A stretch of DNA of 64,000 nucleotides from Brachyhypopomus gauderio (Eukaryota; Chordata; Actinopteri; Gymnotiformes; Hypopomidae): the NCBI RefSeq assembly GCF_052324685.1, contig NC_135220.1, positions 10,077,820 to 10,141,819 on the forward strand. Reading direction: 5' to 3'. This document shows positions 55,609-64,000 of this stretch, piece by piece; the stretch's first letter is position 1; every line of letters begins with the position of its first letter. The translations under genes and the position numbers were made by a program. The notes beneath the pieces were generated by a model, which had not been told where the DNA came from, ran no database searches, and was given only the letters and a program-made list of their open reading frames with translations.

Positions 55609-56034
55609 ATATCATTCTTTTTCAGAAAAAAAGTATGGTAGATGAACTGCAAAATCTGCTCATTCGCAAGTAAATTGTAAGTTTGTTTTTATTGTAAATT
55701 CATTTAACTTAATATATAGAAATATAGAAAACATATTTTGAATGGGTTTTAAAACTTATGTATTTGTTTCAGGTTCCTGAAGTGCTGATGTCTTTCTGCT
55801 GGATGTGAGCTGTGTTTTAAGGTAAAGTTTAAAAAATGTTTTCTGTTGTGGTTTTCTTTGTGTATTCATAACACTGTTCAAGTGAAATTCTCCTCTTCCA
55901 TTTATTGTCACCCTCTAACGGAACACAGTATGATACTCATTTTGTATTATGGCTGTTGTAATTTCAAGGATCAATATTGTAATATACTTTTCTCTTTTAC
56001 AAAAGGTCAACATTTGATGACTTTCGTTGTACAG

Positions 56035-58447
56035 GAGACAACCCTACTTCTGCCACTACTTGAGTCACTACAATAGATTTTTGGAATTTGATGGACAATG
56101 CTCCTGCGTGTGATTATTTCTCCAGCAAACATACGGAAAATCAGCATATCGGAGCCACTTGCGTCTTTAGATTACCTTAAAGAATTTCTGCAGAGTAGAC
56201 TTGAGCTGAAGGCAGGTTTTTGTCTCCAGTATGAGGACCCAGAATTTGGCAATGAATTGTGCAATTTGACTGATATTTTGGAGTTGCCAAAACAAAAGGC
56301 AACACTGAAAGTTCTCTATGATGCATGCCCTGGCTTTGAGGGATCAGATACATCAGTGTCATCTCTTGACACAACCTCTTTGTACAGTTCGTCTGATTCC
56401 CCAAGCACTTCCCAAGATCCACTGAATTCTCAGCAGAGTCAACAATGGCCATCCCCTTTCCTCATACCTACCATCTCATATGATGTGGAACTTCGACTGA
56501 AAAAGGGCAACGAAGAGTACAACACAAGCAAGATTCCTCTAGATGTTACAAGAAACATGAAAAATGACATCTTGGACAAAATTGCCCAGGCTGTGTTCAG
56601 TGTAACGGCATATCCAACCAAACATGAAGTAGATTCTGTAGCCATGGCACTGATCCGCAAACATCCCTGCCTAAGTGAGCCAGGTGCAGGAGAGGGCTGT
56701 CTTGGATGGAGACAGAGTATCAGCTTCAAAATAGGAAATTACAGAACTAAACTTCGCAATGCAGGTTGCAAAGAAGTCACTGTCAATACAAGGAAGGAAT
56801 GTGCTGAGGGTGGAAAACCCAGAAGATCTGAGGTTAATTTCTTGCCTGACAACCCAAGTGGGCTGAGTGATGAGTCCCTGGAACAAGAAAGGGTGGCAGT
56901 GAGGGCAGAGATGGAGAAGAAAAGTCCAAATGTGAACATTGTGAATTCGAGCATGGAGCGAACATTTTCACTGCGGCGGAAGGAGATTGTTGAACAACCT
57001 TCGGTTGGTCTAGTCAGAGATCGATGGCCAGCACTGTTCTTGGAGCACCAGGTCAGTGTTTGTATTATTATTTATTTATTTTATTATTTTTTGTGTAATT
57101 AAGACTGGTCCATCCTGCTTAACCCTGCAACAACTTCTCAGCCTAACCATCTACATAACATGGCTAACTTACAGTGCTCAGGGCCAGAGAACTGTTTAGT
57201 GAAATGACATAATGGTTCAGTAATTTACTTAATCATCCATTTCAATTTTCTGAGTTGATTGGTAGTTGCACCTCTACTCAGCAGATGAAAGAAAGCACAA
57301 TAACTGGTTTCATGAGTCCACATTGCCACAGAACACCACATTATTGCCCTGACACCAACAAACTTGACAGTAGAAAAAGAGGCCTTAGTAATTCTGACTA
57401 GCATGATTGCATGCGCTGTCTTTTTCTGTCTCTTCAGATATGCAGCGAGTTTGAAAGAATAACTGTAGTCAATCTGAGGATGCCGTTTCATTGTGCGTTG
57501 GACATCTATGCACAAAACTCCTTAAAATGTACAGGGTAAAAAGGCGAGCATTTGGAGAGAGTATGCATATGCTGCTTGAAGAGCTTGATGAACAGGTGTG
57601 TGGTTTGCTCTACCTGCTTGCTGTAAGTAGTTCTTTGGGCTTTGTGGTGCTTCTTTTATGGATATTAATGATATTAGAAGGGTACTGCAAAATATTTGTT
57701 TGTGTGTGGGGTTTTTTTTTTTGCAGACTTCAGACATTGTGATGCATCGTAAGACTGCTGCACTTAAGAGGTCTTCCACTATTTTTAAGAGAGGTGCATG
57801 CAAATACTGTCCTGAGGACCTGCTTGGTAAATTTAAATACTTAATTTATTTTAAGCATGCATGTTATGATGTGTGTTTTTATCATAACTGTTGTTGTTTT
57901 TTCCAGCTAGTTCTTTGTCTTTTTAGACCCTTTTCTGTACTGTGCCTTTAGAGAGTTGCTATGTCATTAGCTTTACACTCTTACTCACTTACGAATTACA
58001 TTGGGTAATTGTAATATGAGGCACAAGTTCATACATGTTGTTACATTGTTGTACAGTAGAACTAAGGAACAGGTTTCGGTTTCATCAGTGTTACACCCAT
58101 TTTCCCCCCTCTTTGTGTTTTAACAGACCACTGATGATGAAGAGAAATACACAAAAGATGTGAAGGTGGCGATCTTGACAGTCCTTGAAGATGATGGAGG
58201 TGCTCAGTGTTCTCCACCAGACATGGTCAGCTTCGCTATCGTGCTTGAGGAAAATGTCGTCGTGGAAGGCATCAGTGATCTGCCAAGTGCATTTCTTCTC
58301 CTCTTTGGGCTTTTTTATGCCCTGAACATTGAGTACCCCAAAGAGATGAGATGCAGTTCTGAGGTAATCCAGAAAGTCTTTTTAGGGCTTGGAACCAATT
58401 TCTCAGCAAGGGTGCTGTCTTTCAAAAACAAACTCTTAATCTCTTGA
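56035..58447 (+). pseudogene. SAMD3-like cargo gene of the giant transposon, two frameshifts
   Basis: Coding exons with consensus splice sites: 56035-57051 (acceptor TTGTACAG, Met at 56098, donor GTCAGT), 57438-57595, 57727-57826, and 58127-58447 ending in TGA. The first 75 residues (MLLRVIISPANI to ATLKVLY) look like a PB1-type N-terminus. A Ser/Thr-rich linker follows, then a conserved core (FLIPTISYDVELRL, AMALIRKHPCLSEPGAGEG, NYRTKLRNAGCKEVTVN). The last exon has FALNIEYPKEM-like and GLGTNFSARVLSFKNKL motifs. Exon 57438-57595 needs a 1-base restoration near 57515 and exon 57727-57826 a 1-base removal near 57767 to stay in frame, so the copy is dead. An untranslated exon candidate is at 55773-55820. 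The family is annotated in fish as sterile alpha motif domain-containing protein 3-like; function unknown. Confidence 0.75.
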
Positions 58448-58740
58448 TATGTTGAGCCAAGACTGAATTATAGGCTCCTGCCACCTCACACCACACCACC
58501 TCATGGAGGTATTACTTAATGTAATAATTTTAGACCATCCTGTATCTGCTGCTAAAACAGTGTGTTGTATTCAGTGTCAAGTTTAAAGTTTTTGAAGGGA
58601 CAGATGTGTAATTTTAAAAAATTTCATTTTTGTCTAGTTGTCCTAATTCTTAAACACGTCTACATATTGGGCTATAAATACCTGTGGGGGATGCAACAGG
58701 ATAATTGGCAAAAAGAAGTGATTGCATTTTGGTGTGTCGA
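58448..58740 (+). other. 3' flank of cargo gene
   Basis: No ORF and no clear polyadenylation signal of canonical type close to the stop; probably the 3' untranslated region and element DNA. Confidence 0.4.
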
Positions 58741-59078
58741 AGACCATAGTGTGAAGGAAGTAACTATTTGCAGGTATTTGTAATATTTGGTATTTGGTAC
58801 TGTATACCAAATTTATTTTTGGTACTGTATTTGGTCATACCGGTCTACCAGTAGTGGCAAAAAATTCCAGTATACAGGAAATTCATCATTCTTGAGCAGA
58901 AGTGAGCAAAGGTCCCTTCTGAGTATTCATTCAGAAATTGATTGTGTTGACTTGAGTCAAAGTCACAAGCAGTGAAATACGGTTCCCGTCTGTCAGAATT
59001 TCCTGTAAACTGGGAGTTTTGCCACAGCTGGTAGACTACTATGATCAAATTTCACTACTTCCTTCGCACTATGGTATT
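58741..59078. repeat. Foldback element
   Basis: Outer arms ACCATAGTGTGAAGGAAGTA (58743-58762) and the complement at 59055-59075. Inner matching words GGTCTACCAG / CTGGTAGAC and TTTCCTGTA / TACAGGAAA continue the inverted repeat. About 340 bp, non-coding. Confidence 0.65.
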
Positions 59079-59143
59079 TGGCATGCCCAGATGTAGGAAC
59101 TCCTTTTTGATAATCTTTAACATCTGTTTTGTGACCCATTTAA

Positions 59144-59555
59144 GGGCAGTCATGGCCTGGCGGTTAGGGAACTGGTCTTGTGACCGGAGGGTCGTGGGTT
59201 CGATTCCCAGACAAGCCATGACTGAGGTGCCCTTGAGCAAGGCACCTAACCCCAACTGCTCTCCGGGCGCCGGGCTAGGGCTGCCCACCGCTCTGGGTAC
59301 GTGTGATCCACAGCCCCCTAGTAATCACTAGTGTGTGTGTGTGTTCTGACTGCACAGGGGTGGGTTTCCCGAAACGTTCGTAGCGCTAAGTACTTCGTAA
59401 CCTCGTATGAAACGTATGAGGTTAAGAAGTACTTAGCGCTAAGAACGTTTCGGGAAACTCACCCCAGATGGGTTAAAAGTGGAAGACAAATTTCGATTGG
59501 GGTGTAAAAATCACAATTGACAAAATATGGCACATTTCATTTCATTTCATTTTCC
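59144..59555 (+). mobile_element. tRNA-derived SINE, tail type A, with nested MITE
   Basis: Full-length plus-strand copy: GGGCAGTCATGGCCTGGCGG head with A-box and GGTTCGATTCCC B-box, GTGTGATCCACAGCCCCCTA body, tail TTGACAAAATATGGCAC and (ATTTC)n. A 107-bp palindromic element splits it at 59358. A polymerase III promoter is present in the head but this is not a functional tRNA. Confidence 0.9.
59358..59464. mobile_element. Palindromic MITE in SINE
   Basis: GGGTGGGTTTCCCGAAACGT and its inverted partner ACGTTTCGGGAAACTCACCC enclose about 60 bp. CAG on both sides (59355-59357 and 59465-59467) may be a 3-bp target duplication, compatible with PIF/Harbinger-like mobility. Confidence 0.75.
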
Positions 59556-59891
59556 ACACTTTGGAACAAGACATTTACCACCGCTTCTCAATCTACGAAT
59601 CCCGTCACACACCCCACAGCTATTTAAAGCCTGAAGTTACTACCACTTTAAAAACACAAGGTGACTTTTTTTGTCAGGAAAGAGAGTTTGTCATAAGTAG
59701 GCTGTGGATGCATTGTTTATTCCACTGCTTGTTCCTACCCATGTGATGGATGCACAGCTAGGTTTATATTCCACTGCTTGTTGTTACCTGTGTGGTGTGG
59801 TGTTGACTTTATTGTTTACTGTTTTAAGTATTCTACCTAGTGGTGGGCCGATAACAGCTCAACACTAACTCGCTTGCAGACAGTTTTCATC

Positions 59892-59898
<7 letters not shown>

Positions 59899-59965
<67 letters not shown>
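59899..59965. repeat. (TA)n microsatellite
   Basis: About 33 uninterrupted TA units. Confidence 0.97.
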
Positions 59966-59969
<4 letters not shown>

Positions 59970-60122
59970 CAGAACTTCACTCTATTATATATATTTTCTG
60001 TGGTTTTAACGTCAGACCTTTTAAAGGTTGGTTTCATCATATGTACAACGTAGACACCTGAACACCGAGCAGCTTACTGTGGCCTGGTTTTTAATATATT
60101 TAATCTAAGTAACACTTCAATT

Positions 60123-60517
60123 TGTAACGTTCCAACAAGGAAGACAGGGATCCAATTGCGGATTTTAGTTTTCTTTTTATTTTTTGAAGTGAACACGGAG
60201 CACTCGTATAGACGAGCAACACCGTGGAGTGTGTGCGGTGTATGTGTGTGATAGCCGAGGTCGAGACAGTCCGAGTTCACGCCGGGTAGACAGATGGCTG
60301 GAGGTACAAGAGGGCTAGGCTGGGAACGATGTCTGGAACGAGAGCAGAGGTCAGAACACAGGAGAGCAATCACGAGGAGATAACGCTTAGTCAGTGGCAT
60401 GCCAACAATACTTCGCAACCCGGTGGTGAGAGGGGAAGGCTTAAGTACACGTGGCTATGGGAGATAACGAGCGGCAGGTGCAAGGACTAAGTAGGTGGTC
60501 ACGTGCTGTTCCTGACA
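60123..60517 (-). repeat. Solo LTR with CAATT duplication
   Basis: On the minus strand it begins TGTCAGGAACAGC and ends GGAACGTTACA. CAATT is duplicated at 60118-60122 and 60518-60522. AATAAA on the minus strand near 60180 is about 55 bases before the end, supporting minus orientation. 395 bp. Confidence 0.92.
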
Positions 60518-60674
60518 CAATTTGAATAAACAATTGATTGTTTATTCAAATTGAAGTGTTACTTAGATTAAATGATTAAATATACAGATAAAACACACAG
60601 ATAAAAACGGTCTGCAAGCGAGTTACATTCAATTAGTGGTGGGCCGTTATCGTTAATGCCGTTAACAGCCCACC

Positions 60675-60677
<3 letters not shown>

Positions 60678-60738
<61 letters not shown>
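60678..60738. repeat. (TA)n microsatellite
   Basis: About 30 TA units just outside the foldback element. Confidence 0.97.
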
Positions 60739-60740
<2 letters not shown>

Positions 60741-60962
60741 TTATATATATAACTACCCCATTTACTTGATGTGCTGGTAGTTATGCCTGCCTGTTCTAGA
60801 TAAAATTAACAATAAAAGAAGCAGTATCACAATCTTAATGTAGTGTTCAGTATTTATTGTGGCTTTGTGTACTTTTTGCATTTTGTAAAGTAATATCCAC
60901 ATGATTGAGAATCTGCAGCAGTATACTTAGTTGTGCAAGGGTGATTAATTGGATGTGTGTGC

Positions 60963-60993
<31 letters not shown>

Positions 60994-61019
60994 ACAATGA
61001 GAAACAGCTGCAACATAAT

Positions 61020-61240
61020 TGAGTTTGGTACACTTAAATTCTATGTTGTACTTGAAATGATAAGTCATGTCAACTTCAATCAACAAGTATTTAGTATACT
61101 AATGTTATTTTCTACAATATAATTAAATGAGTTTGGTCTACTTGAATTCTAAATTGGTTTGAGATTATATTACATGAAACAATAAGTCATGTAAACTTTA
61201 ATTATTAAGTACTGAGCATTCTAAAACACGGTTAAATAAG
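61020..61240. repeat. Subterminal tandem repeats of giant element
   Basis: Two diverged units of about 110 bp, each starting GAGTTTGGT(A/C)(C/T)ACTT and containing AATAAGTCATGT or its variant, then TTAAAT. ACTTGAATT-type words continue to the right terminus. Such subterminal repeats are where CACTA-type transposases usually bind. Confidence 0.65.
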
Positions 61241-61377
61241 TTTTCTGTACTTGAATTGTACTTGATTTTTTGAGTTTATGTAACTTTTTGCCAAAAGTTC
61301 TGTGTACTTGAAAAAATGATTGCATAATGTTGACTTATTTTTTTTTATGTTGACGCTACCTTGGATTTTTTACAGTG

Positions 61378-63340
61378 CAGATGATATTCTACTGTTTTTA
61401 CAAAACCCACTTACCTCAATTCCTCAGACTACACAAATAATTGAAAAATTCTCTATAATTTCAGACTACTCCATTAACTGGTCCAAATCTATCGCCCTAC
61501 CATTTAACATGAAGCTATCAGACACAGCAGTTCAATCCCTTCCGATTCCTATGTGCACTCAACACATCACATACTTGGGCATTAAAGTCTCCACCCAGCT
61601 GTCGGAGCTGCACACACTTAACTTTATCCCACTACTCACATCCATCAACAATGACACTCAACGATGGATGAACCTACCCCTATCCCTCATTGGCAGAATA
61701 TCCACAATCAAAATGAAAATACTACCTAAATTAAATCTTTTCTCAATGATTCCGATCCAACCTCCACCTACCTGGTTCACAACCTTAGATGCAATCATTT
61801 CCAAATTCTATTGGAAAAACAAACCACCTAGAATTTAATTAGCTACATTACAAAAACAAAAAACCCAGGGAGGCCTAGAGGCTCCAAATTTTCAGCAATA
61901 TTATTCGGCAAATCAATTACAGTACATAATCAAATGGATCAAACCACATCAAGCAGATGAAATATGGAGAGACATAGAACAAACACTTATCAATGACAAA
62001 TTTCAGACTTACTATTTATTAGTATAGCACTCAAACGTCACCCATGTTTCAAAAACCCAATGATATCATCAACTCTGACAGCTTGGTGGAAACTTCACGA
62101 TAACACAAATACTATAACTGCGCCCACAAAAAACTCACCTATATGGAACAACCCCGATTTCCCCGCCACAAAAAAAAAAAAACACCAAAACTACAAAAAT
62201 GGAAAGAAAAAGGTATCACACATTTACACCATATCATACACAATAATAACCTGGCAACTATCTCACATCTATCCCTGAATTATAGCATAGAAAGAAGCCA
62301 ATTTTTGGAATACCTCCAACTAAGATCCATGTTAAACTCAAAAATCAAAGATAAAGCAATACTCGAACAGAGTCCAGTAATATCAGAATTCCTTAACATC
62401 TCTTCTTCAGACAAAACTCTGAGTAAAGTATATAGATTCCTATCTAAAATAGATCAAACAGTCACCATCCCTAGTAAAAAATGGGAAGAAGATCTCTCAA
62501 TTACCGCCAATGACAATTTCTGGATAAACATTATGAAAAACATATTCACCATGACCAGCAATACTAACCTCCACTTGATACAATATAAAGTAATGCATAG
62601 GGTACACTACACTAAGCAGAGATTACATAAAATGGGACTAGTAGATTCAGAAATCTGCACACATTGCTCACTAAACACCCCTGACAGTTACATACACACT
62701 TTATGGGATTACCCACCGATCAAACACTTTTGGCAGCTTATCATAACTCGTCTAACTCCATTACTCAAACAGCACATCTTGCAATCACCATCACTCTGTC
62801 TTCTTGGTGACACTTCAACCACAAACCTTAACCAAGAGAAATGCAGAGCACTTTTAGTGGCGCTAACCATGGCAAAAAAACTCTCACTAACTGAAAATCA
62901 AGGAAAAAAATCACCATCAGTCAATGGCAAAACTCACTCATAGAACACATAGAAATGGAAAAAATATCAGCATCTCTCAAAAACAGAACATATGAACACA
63001 TTAAAACATGATCAGCAATTAATAACCTTTTACAACAGTAACTCCACTAGTCTCTTGCAGATTATTTGCACACATTATACATCCATAACCATATCACACA
63101 CATACCACCTTTACCCAAATGATCCAGCACATATGCACATACACACAGTCACATGAGCACTTAGCACTAAAAATTTACTACTGTATTACTATTCTTTCCT
63201 TACTAAATGATTATTACTAGATATACTGGGATGCATATATTTGTCTGTTTGGTTGTTTGTTTCTTTCCTCTCTTTTATTCCTTATTTTCTATTTGGTATT
63301 TCCTTATATACTCTATTTTCTTTTTTATTTAAAAAAGAAA
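61378..63340 (+). pseudogene. L1/Tx1-like LINE, 3' third
   Basis: Continuation of the LINE cut at 41901. It opens with the second half of YADD (ADDILLFLQNP), then SINWSKSIALPFN, TYLGIKVS and WKNKPPRI, followed by a stop at 61836-61838. Later blocks in other frames include NDNFWINIMKNIF, a Cys-His motif (CTHCSLN...HTLWDYPPIKHFW) near 62660-62730, and a Lys-rich end near 62940. Several stops and frameshifts show it is dead. 63000-63340 is a T-rich 3' flank. Confidence 0.88.
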
Positions 63341-63354
63341 TCCTTATTTTTTAT

Positions 63355-63538
63355 TAAGGATACAATAACCAGCGGTCAACTGGTACAAAGACAAGACATA
63401 TATAGACGAACAAACAACCCTCAGGTGAGACGGATCGCGGGCTCCGCCCACCTGAGGGACGAACACAACACCACACCCACAGGACAAGCTGCTGCTGTAG
63501 ATGGGGGTGACCAGTAGGGGGTCCTCCGTACCGTGACA
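63355..63538 (-). repeat. 3' LTR of an LTR element, truncated
   Basis: On the minus strand it starts TGTCACGGTACGG and follows the solo LTR at 55312-55608 closely (CCTCAGGTGGGC, CTATATATGTCTTGTC, GTTGACCGCTGGTTAT). It breaks off after ATCCTTAAT, so the last ~110 bp are missing. A purine-rich TTGGAGGGGGGATC precedes it, as expected of a polypurine tract. Confidence 0.88.
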
Positions 63539-64000
63539 GATCCCCCCTCCAAGTAGCACTCCCCTCCACCGGCTGTGCTGCCTACAGCGGCAGCACACAA
63601 AACAAAGGGGCAGGAAGGCAGGGACAAGGTCACACCCCCTGTAGTCCCGGAGCTAAAACACAAACAAACACACGTTAGCTCACCTACCTGGGCGGGACGC
63701 CCTCACGCCCTAACCGGCATTTGGCCGCTGAGCCCCACAAAAGTGTGCGTGCGTGCAGGCTACTTCCCTGGGGCACGGTCCTAACCACCTCCTGGACCTA
63801 CCTCTCATCTCAGCGCACCTCGAACCTGGGCAACCCTAACCGGCCAGGGAGACCACCCCTCACGGGGAAGTACATAGCAAGGTGGACTCCTCCACCCCAC
63901 CGGAGGTTCCAGGGGGGAAACACTCCTTCCCTATGTGGGCCGGCTACACCCCAAGACCTCTTGGTCACACCGAGCATGAGGGGGGACCTCTGTCTTCAGC
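63539..64000 (-). mobile_element. Internal 3' region of LTR element, leaves the window
   Basis: GC-rich DNA directly upstream (minus sense) of the LTR; no ORF recognised. It is presumably the 3' untranslated interior of a gypsy-like element whose coding part lies beyond the window. Confidence 0.6.

Larger units (their letters stand above)
59839..60672. repeat. Foldback element with nested solo LTR
   Basis: Outer words GTGGTGGGCC and GGCCCACCAC, plus AACTCGCTTGCAGAC (59868) with its complement near 60610, and an inner pair CTAAGTAACACTTCAATTTG (60105) with its complement near 60550, define one inverted-repeat element. A solo LTR (60123-60517) sits in the loop and a TA tract lies in the left arm. 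Confidence 0.7.
41902..61377. mobile_element. Giant 19.5-kb CACTG-ended transposon with cargo gene
   Basis: Ends are 13-bp inverted repeats, CACTGTAAAAAAT at 41902-41914 and its complement at 61365-61377. The dinucleotide CA is duplicated at 41900-41901 and 61378-61379. Joining 41901 to 61380 recreates LINE codons Tyr-Ala-Asp-Asp-Ile exactly, so the whole span is one insertion. CACTG termini with a 2-bp duplication suggest the CACTA/EnSpm superfamily, an inference. Two ~110-bp tandem units lie at the right end. The interior holds a SAMD3-like multi-exon gene, but no transposase was recognised. Later insertions (hAT 42211-44884, retrovirus 45047-52786, solo LTRs 53196-54941, 55312-55608 and 60123-60517, a SINE and foldbacks) make up about 13.5 kb. 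Confidence 0.85.

Noticed and set aside
59150..59215. Possible tRNA gene with A and B boxes
   Set aside because: It is the tRNA-like head of a SINE: flanked by SINE body, repeated elsewhere in the window, and without a foldable anticodon arm that I can support.

Overview
This window looks like nuclear DNA of a ray-finned (teleost) fish. The evidence is single-exon trace amine-associated receptor (TAAR) genes of the fish-expanded type, fish-style L2 and L1/Tx1 LINEs, tRNA-derived SINEs, many hAT elements with 8-bp target duplications, numerous solo LTRs with 5-bp duplications, and decayed copies of multi-copy fish gene families (G2E3-like HECT, SAMD3-like). I cannot name the species. Nearly all of the window is transposon nested in transposon. 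One intact cellular gene is visible (a TAAR) plus one intact retroelement ORF (a Ty3/gypsy polyprotein).

Layout. 1-6785: an L1/Tx1-like LINE on the minus strand, split by a complete Ty3/gypsy element (1890-6675) with identical LTRs, a TATAT duplication and one uninterrupted gag-pol ORF. 6786-9224: a hAT end, an L2-like LINE and two SINEs. 9430-16197: the last exon of an unidentified plus-strand gene, convergent with a minus-strand G2E3-like HECT gene. The final exon of that HECT gene is broken by a 5.5-kb hAT element (10214-15734), which itself carries a broken piggyBac transposase. 16201-18811: another hAT element with a nested SINE, then LINE and Tc1 fragments. 19051-29490: a tandem segmental duplication carrying an intact TAAR (19867-20886) and a TAAR pseudogene with one premature stop (27260-28279), separated by a decayed full-length L2 LINE. 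32047-35658: a minus-strand pseudogene of a multi-copy fish protein family of unknown function, broken by SINEs and an L2 LINE.

37700-63340 is the most striking part. A plus-strand L1/Tx1-like LINE is split inside the codons of its reverse transcriptase YADD motif by a single 19.5-kb element (41902-61377). That element has 13-bp CACTG terminal inverted repeats and a CA target duplication. It carries its own multi-exon gene, a SAMD3-like cargo gene with a likely non-coding first exon just inside the left end and coding exons at 56098-58447. It was later swollen by a hAT element (holding a TTAA element and a TG minisatellite), an endogenous retrovirus with an initiator-Met tRNA primer site, three solo LTRs, a SINE and foldback elements. 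Removing the insertions leaves an ancestral element of roughly 5.5-6 kb. The window ends in the 3' LTR and internal DNA of another minus-strand LTR element.

The nesting gives a relative age order: LINEs and cargo genes first, then DNA transposons, then LTR elements. The Ty3 copy at 1890-6675 is the youngest insertion by LTR identity. Family names come from recognising motifs, not from database searches.
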